Assembly (NCBI GenBank): GCA_902760865.1
Contig: CACWID010000022.1
Location: 1 to 45,288 of the forward strand
Source: an uncultured Bacteroidales bacterium
GTDB lineage: Bacteria > Bacteroidota > Bacteroidia > Bacteroidales > Muribaculaceae
Direction: 5' to 3'
DNA: 45,288 nucleotides
Under the pieces are notes generated by a model. That model did no database searches. It was not told the origin of the DNA and saw only the letters and a program-made list of their open reading frames with translations. Position numbers and translations under genes: made by a program. Of this stretch, positions 24,863 to 33,355 are shown in pieces (within the stretch, counting starts at the first letter, position 1; each line of letters begins with the position of its first letter).

Positions 24863-26527
24863 ATGATCAAACAACTGCACATCTCCAACTATGCGCTGAT
24901 CGACAAACTCGACATCGGGTTTGACGATGGGCTGACCATCATCACCGGCGAGACCGGTGCGGGCAAGTCCATCATCCTGGGCGCTCTGTCGCTCATTCTG
25001 GGCGAACGCGCCGACAGCAAGACGATACGCGACACATCGGCCAAGACGGTCGTCGAAGCCGTTTTTGACGTCGGCGGCTATGGCTTGGAGCCCTTTTTCA
25101 ACGACAACGATATCGACTGGGACGAGCATGAATGTCTGGTAAGGAGGGAACTCTCCCCCACCGGCCGCTCACGCGCATTCATCAACGACACGCCCGTCGC
25201 GCTCAACGTGCTGCGCGAGTTGGCCACCCGTCTGCTCGACATCCATTCCCAGCACAGCAACATGCTGCTCTCTCAACCGGCGTTCCAGCTATCAATCGTC
25301 GACAGCATTGCCGGCAACGAAGACTTGCTGGGCGACTACCGCAAGTCCTATCAGCAGTATCGTGACGCCCTCAAGCAGCTCGCCGAGACCGAAAAGGCCA
25401 TAGAACAGCTGCGACGCAACGAGGACTACATCCGCTTCCAGCTTGACCAGTTACAGGCCATGCAACTGCAGCCCAACGAGGACAAGCAACTGGAGGCCCT
25501 GCAAAGCAAACTCAGCAACATCACCGAACTCAAGGAGACGCTCTGGAACGTCGAGAATGAACTCAATGGCGAAGAGAACAGCATTCTGGAGCGCATCTCG
25601 GCCATCGCCCAGCATCTGGAAGACGCCGAGCGCAACCTGACCGATGTCGAGGGCATGCCCGAACGGGTGCGCAACGCGCTCATCGAACTCAAGGACATCG
25701 CCCAGAGCGTGAGCTCCATCGTGGACGGACTCAACGACGACCCTGCCGAACTGGCGCGCGTCGATGACCGGCTCAATAACATCTACTCGCTGCAGCGCAA
25801 ACACAATGCCCAGGACGTGAACGAGCTGATCGACATCCAGCATGACTATGAGCGTCAACTGGGCGAGATTGAGCACAACGATGACATCCTCGAGGAACTC
25901 AAGGCCCGCGTCAGCGCTTGCCGGGCCGAGGCCATGGACCTCGCTTCACGACTGTCGGCGAGACGCCATCAGGCAGCCGCCGATTTCGGCCAGGAATTGC
26001 TCAGGATGGCATCGCCGCTGGGCATGAAGAACATTTCGTTCGACGTGGCCTTCAGCGAGACAGACCTCACGGCCAACGGCATCGACAGCGTCGAGTTCAT
26101 GATGGCCTTCAACAAGAACCAGCACCCCATGCCTGTCAAGGACACGGCATCGGGCGGCGAGATATCACGCGTGATGCTGTGCATCAAGACCATCATCGCC
26201 CGGCACATCCAGTTGCCGTCCATCATCTTTGACGAGGTGGACACCGGCGTCAGTGGCGACGTGGCCACAATGATCGGCGAGATGATGGCCGACATCGCAC
26301 GGACCATCCAGGTCATCGCCATTACCCACCTGCCACAAGTGGCCGCCAACGGCGACCATCACCTGCGCGTATTCAAGACCGATAACGAGCAGGAAACGCT
26401 CACCCGCGTCCAGCCCCTCGACGAGCAGGAACACGTGATGGAAATCGCACGCATGCTTAGCGGCAAGGACCTGAACCAGGCCGCCATCGAGAATGCCAAA
26501 TCACTGATCAAACATAAAAAGAAATAA
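24863..26527 (+). CDS. recN: DNA repair protein RecN
   Basis: SMC-like ATPase of 554 residues that acts early in double-strand break repair. Walker A is TGETGAGKSIILGAL near residue 30. A zinc-free coiled coil spans about residues 150-350 with many Glu/Lys/Leu heptads. The ABC signature region is DTASGGEISRVMLCIKTI, Walker B is SIIFDEVDTGVSG, and the switch histidine lies in ITHLPQVAANGDHH. Length and order are normal for the family. It is within the coaBC-porD-recN-rlmB run, with only two bases before rlmB, so polycistronic expression is likely. Confidence 0.96.
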   Translation: MIKQLHISNYALIDKLDIGFDDGLTIITGETGAGKSIILGALSLILGERADSKTIRDTSAKTVVEAVFDVGGYGLEPFFNDNDIDWDEHECLVRRELSPTGRSRAFINDTPVALNVLRELATRLLDIHSQHSNMLLSQPAFQLSIVDSIAGNEDLLGDYRKSYQQYRDALKQLAETEKAIEQLRRNEDYIRFQLDQLQAMQLQPNEDKQLEALQSKLSNITELKETLWNVENELNGEENSILERISAIAQHLEDAERNLTDVEGMPERVRNALIELKDIAQSVSSIVDGLNDDPAELARVDDRLNNIYSLQRKHNAQDVNELIDIQHDYERQLGEIEHNDDILEELKARVSACRAEAMDLASRLSARRHQAAADFGQELLRMASPLGMKNISFDVAFSETDLTANGIDSVEFMMAFNKNQHPMPVKDTASGGEISRVMLCIKTIIARHIQLPSIIFDEVDTGVSGDVATMIGEMMADIARTIQVIAITHLPQVAANGDHHLRVFKTDNEQETLTRVQPLDEQEHVMEIARMLSGKDLNQAAIENAKSLIKHKKK

Positions 26528-26529
26528 TA

Positions 26530-27288
26530 ATGATAGACAAGACACAATACATCTATGGCGTACATGCCGTGCTCGAAGCCATCGATGCCGGCAAAGACAT
26601 CGACAAAATCCTGTTAAGCAAGACGCTCAATGCCGAAACGATGCAGGAAATCACCGAGCGCGCTCGACAGCTGCGTGTGCCGGTGCAGCGCGTCCCGGTG
26701 CAGAAGATCGACCGCATCACACGCCGCAACCACCAGGGAGTACTGGCCATGATGGCGGCGGTGACCTACTATCGCGTCGAGGACCTGGTGCCCCAGCTGT
26801 TCGATGACGGCGAGAATCCCTTCGTCGTCGTTCTCGACGGTGTGACCGACGTGCGCAACTTCGGCGCCGTGGCCCGCACCTGCGAGTGCGCCGGCGTGAG
26901 TGCCATCGTCATCCCCGACCGCGAGAGCGTGAGCGTCAATGCCGATGCCGTCAAGACCTCGGCCGGTGCATTGAACTACCTGCCCGTCTGCCGCGAGCAC
27001 AACCTGGTGAATGCCGTCAGGCTGTTGCGCGACAGCGGTTTCAAGATTGTCGGCACGAGCGACAAGAGCCAGCTGCCCTACACCCGGGGCGACTATACCG
27101 GGCCGGTGGCCATCGTCCTTGGAGCCGAGGACAAGGGCATTTCGCCCGAAATCATGAAGCTGTGCGACACCCAGGTGTTGATCCCTGAGTTCGGCCACAT
27201 CAACTCGCTGAACGTCTCGGTAGCCGGCGGCATCATGATTTACGAGGTGGTGCGACAACGACTCAACGACAACCAGAAAGTGGATTAA
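26530..27288 (+). CDS. rlmB: 23S rRNA 2'-O-ribose methyltransferase RlmB (TrmH/SpoU family)
   Basis: SPOUT-class RNA methyltransferase of 252 residues; by family it methylates G2251 (E. coli numbering) of 23S rRNA. An N-terminal substrate-binding domain (YIYGVHAVLEAI, HQGVLAMMAAVTYY) leads into the knotted domain with motif 1 NFGAVARTCECAG, motif 2 AIVLGAEDKGISPEI and motif 3 IPEFGHINSLNVSVAGGIMIYE. The full family set is present. The paralogous RNA methyltransferases of the same fold cannot be fully excluded, but the N-terminal domain favours RlmB. Confidence 0.9.
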   Translation: MIDKTQYIYGVHAVLEAIDAGKDIDKILLSKTLNAETMQEITERARQLRVPVQRVPVQKIDRITRRNHQGVLAMMAAVTYYRVEDLVPQLFDDGENPFVVVLDGVTDVRNFGAVARTCECAGVSAIVIPDRESVSVNADAVKTSAGALNYLPVCREHNLVNAVRLLRDSGFKIVGTSDKSQLPYTRGDYTGPVAIVLGAEDKGISPEIMKLCDTQVLIPEFGHINSLNVSVAGGIMIYEVVRQRLNDNQKVD

Positions 27289-27299
27289 CCGCCGTTTTG

Positions 27300-27331
27300 T
27301 TTGCTGACACCGCCGTTTTTCAGTAATTTTG
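27300..27331 (+). promoter_or_regulatory. Promoter of nusB
   Basis: TTTG at 27300-27303, a 20-base spacer and TAATTTTG at 27324-27331 match the Bacteroidetes promoter exactly. The nusB ATG lies 20 bases downstream of the -7 element. Confidence 0.75.
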
Positions 27332-27351
27332 CAAGTTCAAAATATGACACT

Positions 27352-28284
27352 ATGATAAATCGAGTATTAATACGCACTAAAGTTGTACAGAATCTGTACT
27401 CCTATGTGCTCACACGCCCCGAGCGCACACTGGGCGACGCCCTCAAGGACCTGGACAAATGCCTTGACAAGACTTATGAGCTGTACCACTACCTGATGCG
27501 CCTGCCCGTGGAGTTGACCCACATCCAGGAAATGCGCCTCGACGAGGCCCGCAACAAGTATATGCCCACCGAGGAGGAGCTGAACCCCAACATGAAGTTT
27601 GTCAACAACCGCCTGGTGAAAGCCCTTGCCGACGATGAGCAGCTGAAGCAGTATGCTTCAGAGCACACCATCACTTGGACCGACGACCCCATCTTCCTGA
27701 GGCTCATCCTGGACAAGGTCATCAAGAGTGACCTCTATGCCGACTATATGGCCGACGAGGAGGACAGCATGACGGCAGACTGCCTGTTGTGGCAGCAGCT
27801 CTTGAAGCAGGTCATCCAGTATGACGAGAACATGTGTGATGCCGTCGAGCAGCGCTCCCTGTTCTGGACAGAGGACGACCTGGAGCTGACGGTGCAGTTT
27901 GTGTGCAAGACCTTCCGCCGCATCGCCGAGGGCGACACCGACGTCATCATGCCCATGTTCAAGGACGAGGAGGACAGCGAGTTCGGTAAGGAGCTGTTCA
28001 AGTCCACGGTCACCCTGATGCCCGAGAACAACGCCCTCATCGACGAACTGGTTCAGGAAAGCCGTTGGGACAAGGACCGCATCGTGATGATGGACCGCAT
28101 CATCATGTGCACCGCCCTGGCCGAGGCTCTGACCTTCGAAAAGATACCGACAGCCGTCACGCTCAACGAGTACATCGAGCTGGCCAAGAACTTCAGCACC
28201 CCCGCCAGCGGCAAGTTTGTCAACGGCATCCTCAACAATGCCATCAAGCAGCTGAAGCGCGTGGGCAAGATTGTCAAGCCCTGA
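27352..28284 (+). CDS. nusB: Transcription antitermination factor NusB (long Bacteroidetes form)
   Basis: NusB of 310 residues, about twice the E. coli length, as is usual in Bacteroidetes, where an extra N-terminal part precedes the RNA-binding domain. It opens MINRVLIRTKVVQNLYSY, a characteristic start, and ends with the conserved NusB C-terminus: RIIMCTALAEALTFEKIPTA, LNEYIELAKNFSTPASGKFVNG. It binds rRNA boxA with NusE/S10 to keep RNA polymerase from terminating in rrn operons. An upstream TTG at 27301 lies inside the promoter and was rejected as the start. It begins the nusB-yajC-YbbR-coaE cluster. Confidence 0.93.
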   Translation: MINRVLIRTKVVQNLYSYVLTRPERTLGDALKDLDKCLDKTYELYHYLMRLPVELTHIQEMRLDEARNKYMPTEEELNPNMKFVNNRLVKALADDEQLKQYASEHTITWTDDPIFLRLILDKVIKSDLYADYMADEEDSMTADCLLWQQLLKQVIQYDENMCDAVEQRSLFWTEDDLELTVQFVCKTFRRIAEGDTDVIMPMFKDEEDSEFGKELFKSTVTLMPENNALIDELVQESRWDKDRIVMMDRIIMCTALAEALTFEKIPTAVTLNEYIELAKNFSTPASGKFVNGILNNAIKQLKRVGKIVKP

Positions 28285-28337
28285 CATCACCCTGACAAAA
28301 AGAATACACATTATTAATAATACAAACAATAACGATT

Positions 28338-28679
28338 ATGCTTAACGTGATTTTATTGCAAGCAGCAAGCGGCGCCGAGTCGCCCGCTGGCGGCGGCATG
28401 ATGAGCCTGCTGATGATTGTGATGCTCATCGCCATTTTCTATTTCTTCATGATTATGCCGCAGCAGAAGAAGCAGAAGAAGATTAACGCCTTCCGCGACA
28501 GCCTCAAGAAGGGCGACAAGGTGATGACCGCCGGTGGTATCTATGGCCGCATCCGCGAGATCAACGACACTTATGCCCTGCTCGAGATCGACAATAACGT
28601 TACCATCAAGATTGACAAGAATTCCATCTATCAGTCGATGCAGGACGTTGCCGAGAGCGGTGCCGACGTCAAGAAGTAA
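28338..28679 (+). CDS. yajC: Preprotein translocase accessory subunit YajC
   Basis: Small inner-membrane protein of 113 residues associated with SecDF. One membrane helix (MSLLMIVMLIAIFYFFMIM, about residues 21-39) is followed directly by PQQKKQKK, the YajC signature, then a short cytosolic SH3-like domain (GDKVMTAGGIYGRI and IKIDKNSIY). Length is normal. It lies between nusB and the YbbR-like gene, the usual Bacteroidales order. Confidence 0.95.
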   Translation: MLNVILLQAASGAESPAGGGMMSLLMIVMLIAIFYFFMIMPQQKKQKKINAFRDSLKKGDKVMTAGGIYGRIREINDTYALLEIDNNVTIKIDKNSIYQSMQDVAESGADVKK

Positions 28680-28722
28680 ATTCCAACTGTAGGACAATCA
28701 ATCGGTTTTCAAGGTTTTTACA

Positions 28723-29685
28723 ATGAAGCTCCTGGACCAGATGCGTGATCGCTTGAGGGAGTCGCCCCGGACGAGGTCGATTCTCCTCTACTTCGGCTTT
28801 GTCATCATTTCGGCGGTATTCTGGAGTTTCCTCACCTTCAACAGTGACGTGCAGCTCGATGTCGAGGTGCCTGTCGAGTTGAGTCTGCCCAACAATGTGC
28901 ACTTGCTCGCCAAGGTGCCCGACACGCTCACCGTCACCGTCAAGGACCGCGGCTACCGGTTCATTTCCTACCTGTTCCACAAGACGCCCAAGCTCACGCT
29001 GCGCTTCAGTGACTACAGCGACGGCAACAGCACATTCAAGATCGACCAGAGCCACCTGAAGAAGGCGCTCGCTCCCATCCTGAACAAGAATGCCGACATC
29101 GTGAGCGTCTTGCCCGAATCCATCAACATCCGCTTTACCGACCTGCCCGGAAAAAAAGTGCCGGTCAAGACCGACATCATCGTGGAACCTCGCGAGGACT
29201 ACACGCAGTTCGGGGCCATGATCAAGAGTCAGGACTCGGTGCTGGTATTCAGCGACGCCAAGACATTGAGCGAGATCAACGAGGTATATACCTACCATGT
29301 CGAGGAAATGGACTTGACCGACACATTGCGCCGCAGGGTCACTATCGCGCCCATCAACGGTGCCGTCGTCGAGCCTCGCTCCATCGACATCATGGTGCCC
29401 ATCGAGAAGCTCAAGCCCAAGTCGCAGGCGGTCAAGATCTCGGTGCGCAACGCGCCGCCGGGCATCAAGATGCTGCTCTTCCCCAGTGACGTGGAGGTCA
29501 ACTTCCTCTCTCCGGCCAGCCGCATCAGCGAGGACGCCGGCATCACGGCCGTAGTCGATTACAATTCGGTGGACTTCAATTCGCATAGCAACAAGGTCTA
29601 TGTCAGCATCGGTGAGATACCTGCCGCTTACCAGAATGTGGAATACGCTCCCGATAGCGTGGAGTATATCATCGAGAAGCACTGA
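28723..29685 (+). CDS. YbbR-like domain membrane protein
   Basis: Protein of 320 residues with one N-terminal membrane segment (TRSILLYFGFVIISAVFWSFL, about residues 18-38) and an extracytoplasmic region made of YbbR-like beta repeats (for example VQLDVEVPVELSLPNNVHL, PDTLTVTVKDRG and VPVKTDIIVEPREDY). YbbR/CdaR proteins in Firmicutes regulate the diadenylate cyclase CdaA. In Bacteroidetes the member next to yajC and coaE is conserved but not characterised, so that role is only a possibility. coaE starts six bases after its stop. Confidence 0.85.
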   Translation: MKLLDQMRDRLRESPRTRSILLYFGFVIISAVFWSFLTFNSDVQLDVEVPVELSLPNNVHLLAKVPDTLTVTVKDRGYRFISYLFHKTPKLTLRFSDYSDGNSTFKIDQSHLKKALAPILNKNADIVSVLPESINIRFTDLPGKKVPVKTDIIVEPREDYTQFGAMIKSQDSVLVFSDAKTLSEINEVYTYHVEEMDLTDTLRRRVTIAPINGAVVEPRSIDIMVPIEKLKPKSQAVKISVRNAPPGIKMLLFPSDVEVNFLSPASRISEDAGITAVVDYNSVDFNSHSNKVYVSIGEIPAAYQNVEYAPDSVEYIIEKH

Positions 29686-29691
29686 TCGGGC

Positions 29692-30273
29692 ATGGAACTG
29701 ATAGCCATCACAGGAGGCATCGGCAGCGGCAAGAGTGTCGTGGCCACTATGGTCAAGGTCATGGGCTTTGACGTCTATGACTGTGATTCGAGGGCGCGTG
29801 CCCTGATGACCGATGATGCCGACGTGAGGCGGCAACTCGTTGACACGTTCGGCGAACAGGTCTATCTCAATGATGGCTCCATCAACCGCCAGTACCTGAG
29901 TGAGGTCGCGTTCAGGGACGACAAGGCCCTGGCACGGCTCAACGCCATCGTCCACCCGGCCACAGCCAGCGACATGAAGCGATGGGCTGCCCGGCAGATG
30001 GCCGACGGAGCGACGGCGGCTTTTGTCGAGACGGCACTGCTGCGCACCGCCGGAATGGACCGCGAGGTGGACCGGGTGTGGCACGTCACCGCCCCCGATG
30101 ATGTCAGGGTCGCCCGGGTGATGGTCCGCAGCGGCCTCTCGGACGGGCAAGTGCGGGAGCGCATGGCAGCCCAGGCCGTCGAGGACAGCATCGCCGATGG
30201 CGAACACATCATCATCAACGACAACAAGGCGGCTGTGCTGCCCCAAGTCATCAGACTGCTGAAAGAAATTTAA
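29692..30273 (+). CDS. coaE: Dephospho-CoA kinase
   Basis: Cytosolic enzyme of 193 residues catalysing the last step of coenzyme A synthesis, 3'-phosphorylation of dephospho-CoA. The P-loop GGIGSGKS lies at residues 8-15; the family's DVYDCDSRARALM (D-x-D substrate loop), LNAIVHPAT, and the lid R-x-x-x-R segment VMVRSGLSDGQVRERMAAQ are present. Length is normal. Together with coaBC upstream, two of the CoA pathway genes are in this window. Confidence 0.94.
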   Translation: MELIAITGGIGSGKSVVATMVKVMGFDVYDCDSRARALMTDDADVRRQLVDTFGEQVYLNDGSINRQYLSEVAFRDDKALARLNAIVHPATASDMKRWAARQMADGATAAFVETALLRTAGMDREVDRVWHVTAPDDVRVARVMVRSGLSDGQVRERMAAQAVEDSIADGEHIIINDNKAAVLPQVIRLLKEI

Positions 30274-30323
30274 TACTACTATAAATCAGAACAACATTTA
30301 AACATCAACATTTTTCATTAATT

Positions 30324-30773
30324 ATGCTGAAGAAAATTTTATCCATTTCGGGACGTCCCGGACTCTACAAACTTGTGACATACGGCAAAAACATGCTTTT
30401 GGTTGAAGGCCTCAACGACGGCAAGCGTTTCCCTGTTCATTCACGCGAGCGCGTGATGTCACTGGGCGACATCTCCATCTTCACCACCGGCGAGGATACA
30501 CCGCTGTCACAGGTGTTTGAGAACATCGGCAAGAAATACGACAACCAGCCTATCGACACCAAGGCATACAGCACCCCCGACCAGATGCACGAGTTCATGG
30601 CCGGCGTGCTTGAGAACTGGGATGCTGACCGCGTCCACAACAGCGACATCAAGAAGGTCATCGCTTGGTACAACATCCTCGTCGGCGCAGGCATCACCGA
30701 CTTCACCACCAAAGAGGAGAAGGATGAAGAGGCCGCTCCCGAAGCACCCGCCGAGGAGACCAAAGAAGAATAA
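30324..30773 (+). CDS. DUF5606 family protein
   Basis: Conserved Bacteroidetes protein of 149 residues with no known function. It opens LKKILSISGRPGLYKLV, typical of DUF5606, with a small beta-rich N-terminal part (NMLLVEGLNDGKRFPVHS), a helical middle and an acidic Ala/Glu/Pro-rich tail (EEKDEEAAPEAPAEETKEE). No signal peptide, so cytosolic. It commonly follows coaE in Bacteroidales, as here. The shared position suggests co-regulation, not a demonstrated link to CoA. Confidence 0.8.
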   Translation: MLKKILSISGRPGLYKLVTYGKNMLLVEGLNDGKRFPVHSRERVMSLGDISIFTTGEDTPLSQVFENIGKKYDNQPIDTKAYSTPDQMHEFMAGVLENWDADRVHNSDIKKVIAWYNILVGAGITDFTTKEEKDEEAAPEAPAEETKEE

Positions 30774-30788
30774 TTTAGCACTCTGCTG

Positions 30789-31424
30789 ATGGCTAAATTC
30801 GGCAAATCGATACTTTATCTGGCAGCGGCGATACTCTTGTCGCTGCCAGTGGTATCGTGCCATAGCACAAAACACAACACACACTCCTATCGCCCCTACC
30901 ATGAGCGCCGCAACCGCGACAAGGCGCCCCATGACAATGCACCGGGATCCAGCAAGGATGACATCAACAGACCTATTCCCGGCGGGAACGGCCTGGTCAG
31001 TGAAGAATGGGCCCGTCTCGATATCAAGCTGGGGCGAAAAGACAACAAGAAACTCTACAAGGAACTGAGGCGCTGGCTGGGCACTCCCTATGCCCATGCG
31101 AGGCACACCTGCGGCGAGGGAACCGACTGCTCGGGCATGGTCATGGAAGTCTATCAGACGGTCTATGACATCAATCTGCACCGCAACTCAGCCAAGATGC
31201 TTGAGGTCAACTGCCGCATCATCGACCTCGACGACCTGCGCGAGGGAGACCTCGTCTTCTTCTGCACCAGCAGCAGCGGTCGCGTTTCCCACGTCGGCAT
31301 CTATCTCAAGGAAAACAAGTTCGTACACGCCTCATCATCCCGTGGCGTCGTCGTTGACGACCTCCGCCAGAACTACTGGGCCACCCACTTCTACGCAGCC
31401 GCCCGCGTTTCTACGGGTCACTAG
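30789..31424 (+). CDS. NlpC/P60 (C40) peptidoglycan hydrolase lipoprotein
   Basis: Exported lipoprotein of 211 residues that should cleave peptide stems of peptidoglycan. The signal ends at the lipobox VVSC, with Cys24 lipidated. A linker (residues 25-85) precedes the NlpC/P60 domain. Catalytic Cys114 lies in GTDCSGMVMEVY, His168 in RVSHVGIYL and a third polar residue is probably His180 in KFVHASSS. YAHARHTCGEGTDCSG and LREGDLVFF are typical. It begins 15 bases after the DUF5606 gene and may be read through from it. Confidence 0.92.
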   Translation: MAKFGKSILYLAAAILLSLPVVSCHSTKHNTHSYRPYHERRNRDKAPHDNAPGSSKDDINRPIPGGNGLVSEEWARLDIKLGRKDNKKLYKELRRWLGTPYAHARHTCGEGTDCSGMVMEVYQTVYDINLHRNSAKMLEVNCRIIDLDDLREGDLVFFCTSSSGRVSHVGIYLKENKFVHASSSRGVVVDDLRQNYWATHFYAAARVSTGH

Positions 31425-31440
31425 CCTTTAATAGATGTCG

Positions 31441-32166
31441 TTATAGTTTAAGGTGTCGCCACAAGGAGCGCGGGACGCGTCTCCACAGGGCGGTCAAGAT
31501 GGCATATCTCCAGTCAATGACTGCGATGTGCCGTTTGCTTTTTATGGCTTTGACGATCTGCCGTGCGACTTTTTCGGGCTTGAGCATCATGGGGTAATGG
31601 AAATCTCCGTTCAGCAGGTCGGTATCAACAAACCCTGGGCGTATATCGGTAAATCGGATTCTTAGCCCGCGGGCATTGGACTGTTGTTCAAGTGCTTGGA
31701 TATAGACATTCTGCATCGCCTTGGTAGCTGAGTAGGATGGTGCAGGGCCAAGTCCCTTGGTTCCTGCAATGCTGCTGATCACGGCAATGTGTCCTTCTCC
31801 CCGTTCGGCAAAGTAGCGGTAGGCTTCACCGACCATTCTGGTAAAGCCCATTCCGTTGGTATTCACGGTGTTGAGCTCGATATCAGGTGTGAGAGTTCGG
31901 TTTTGCTTGCCGACGCCCGAAGAATAGAAAAACAGGTCCATTCCGCCCATGCGTTCAATCAGTGCACGCAATCTTTGTGAAGCATCCTCAGCTGTGACAT
32001 CAATCGTTTCCACCTCTACCCTATCGGGCGCCAACTGTTTGATGACTTGAAGGCGGTCAGCACGCCGTGCTGCTATTCCCAGTTGCCACCCGTCGTCAAG
32101 CAGTAGCTTTGACATTTCCTGCCCCATCCCCGATGAGGCTCCGATGATAATAGCTCTTTTCGCCAT
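31441..32166 (-). CDS. Short-chain dehydrogenase/reductase (SDR)
   Basis: NAD(P)-dependent oxidoreductase of 241 residues. The nucleotide site GASSGMG lies at residues 9-15, and the catalytic Ser132, Tyr145 and Lys149 lie in VISSIAGTKGLGPAPSYSATK. The IAARRADRLQ loop with two arginines suggests NADPH preference. The start at 32166 places the first beta strand at residue 3 as in homologs; an ATG at 32190 would add eight residues and overlap the preceding gene by eight bases. The substrate is unknown. A C-terminal basic stretch (WRRVPRSLWRHLKL) is slightly longer than usual. Confidence 0.87.
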   Translation of the reverse strand: MAKRAIIIGASSGMGQEMSKLLLDDGWQLGIAARRADRLQVIKQLAPDRVEVETIDVTAEDASQRLRALIERMGGMDLFFYSSGVGKQNRTLTPDIELNTVNTNGMGFTRMVGEAYRYFAERGEGHIAVISSIAGTKGLGPAPSYSATKAMQNVYIQALEQQSNARGLRIRFTDIRPGFVDTDLLNGDFHYPMMLKPEKVARQIVKAIKSKRHIAVIDWRYAILTALWRRVPRSLWRHLKL

Positions 32167-32182
32167 AGATTCAGTAAAATGC

Positions 32183-33256
32183 TTATTCAAGAAGTTTCAA
32201 CTGCTGACGGACACTCTCCTCATGGATGGCCTGCATGAGTCGCTCGATGAACTCGGGCATCAGCCCCAAGGACTCGGCCTCGTCAAGGCGGGCCTTAATC
32301 ATGTCCTGATAGCGGGCAGGCTGCACCACGCGCAGGTTCTGGGATTTCTTGAAACGACCTATTTCGCGCGCCACGCTCATGCGCCGTGCCAGCACGGCCA
32401 GTAACTCGTGGTCACAATCGTCAATCTGCTGGCGCAAAAGCATCAGGTCATCATCAACGGGCATACCCGAACGCACAATCAGGCGGTCAAGAATTTCCTT
32501 GAGCATGCCGGGCGTAACCTGCTGGGCGCTGTCACTCAGGGCACTCTCGGGATGGCAATGACTCTCAATCATCAGACCGTCAAAGCCGGTGTCAAGGGCA
32601 ATCTGGGAAAGTTGCTCGACATATTGACGCTTTCCGCCGATGTGGGACGGATCACACAGCAGGGTCATTCCGGGGGCATGACGCCGCAACTCAAAGGGGA
32701 TGTGCCACTGCGGATCGTTGCGGTAGATGTGTTGGCCTGCCGAACTGAAGCCGCGATGAACGGCCCCCAGGCGCGTAATGCCGGCATTGTGGATGCGTTG
32801 CAATGCACCCATCCAGAGTTCAAGGTCAGGATTAACAGGATTCTTCACCAGCACTGTCACCTCATCATGCCCCTTCAGCAGGTCTGCGACATCCTGCATG
32901 GCGAAGGGGTTGGCGCTGGTACGGGCTCCTATCCACAGGATATCGATGCCCGCATCAAGGGCCGCCCTGACATGCTCTACAGTGGCCACCTCGGTCGCCA
33001 CGGCCATGCCCGTCTCGCTCTTGACACGCTGCAGCCATTGCAAGCCGACATCACCCACGCCCTCAAAGCAACCGGGCATGGTGCGCGGCTTCCAGATACC
33101 CGCCCTGAAGACCTTCACACCGATAGCGCTCAACGCCCTGGCAGCATCGAGTGTCTGCAGCTCGGTCTCGGCACTGCATGGACCGGCAATGATGACGGGA
33201 GCGCCGTCATCAATCCCCGGGAACTTCAGTGGCTGTATATCCCGCAATGACTCCAT
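32183..33256 (-). CDS. DAHP synthase fused to chorismate mutase (type II)
   Basis: Bifunctional enzyme of 357 residues. The N-terminal part (about 1-265) is a 3-deoxy-7-phosphoheptulonate synthase that condenses PEP with erythrose-4-phosphate: VIIAGPCSAETE, RAGIWKPRTMPGCFEGVG, LWIGARTSANPFAMQ, HRGFSSAG and LLCDPSHIGG. The C-terminal 85 residues are an AroQ-type chorismate mutase (LRQQIDDCDHELLAVLARRM, VAREIGRFKKSQNL). The fusion links first and branch-point steps of aromatic amino acid synthesis and is the common Bacteroidetes form. Usual partners (prephenate dehydratase, aminotransferase, prephenate dehydrogenase) are absent here; the SDR gene follows after 16 bases. Confidence 0.93.
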   Translation of the reverse strand: MESLRDIQPLKFPGIDDGAPVIIAGPCSAETELQTLDAARALSAIGVKVFRAGIWKPRTMPGCFEGVGDVGLQWLQRVKSETGMAVATEVATVEHVRAALDAGIDILWIGARTSANPFAMQDVADLLKGHDEVTVLVKNPVNPDLELWMGALQRIHNAGITRLGAVHRGFSSAGQHIYRNDPQWHIPFELRRHAPGMTLLCDPSHIGGKRQYVEQLSQIALDTGFDGLMIESHCHPESALSDSAQQVTPGMLKEILDRLIVRSGMPVDDDLMLLRQQIDDCDHELLAVLARRMSVAREIGRFKKSQNLRVVQPARYQDMIKARLDEAESLGLMPEFIERLMQAIHEESVRQQLKLLE

Positions 33257-33283
33257 CTAATAAACGATGATAACATCCAGCCC

Positions 33284-33349
33284 CTCTAGACCATCTAGTA
33301 ACTCTAGAAAATCTAGAAGAACTCCTAACCCCTCACTCCTAACTCCTAA
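33284..33349. repeat. Two adjacent short tandem arrays: 9-base CTAG units, then heptad CTCCTAA x4
   Basis: Positions 33284-33319 read as four 9-base units sharing CTAG (CTCTAGACC, ATCTAGTAA, CTCTAGAAA, ATCTAGAAG). Positions 33322-33349 are four 7-base units (CTCCTAA, CCCCTCA, CTCCTAA, CTCCTAA). They fill most of the 99-base spacer between the - strand genes nadC and DAHP synthase. Confidence 0.75.
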
Positions 33350-33355
33350 CTAAAA

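Noticed and set aside
28669-30246. A 525-residue - strand frame spanning the YbbR-like gene and coaE
   Set aside because: It covers two real + strand genes with intact motifs and an intergenic gap, and its translation is His/Asp/Val-rich with no domain.
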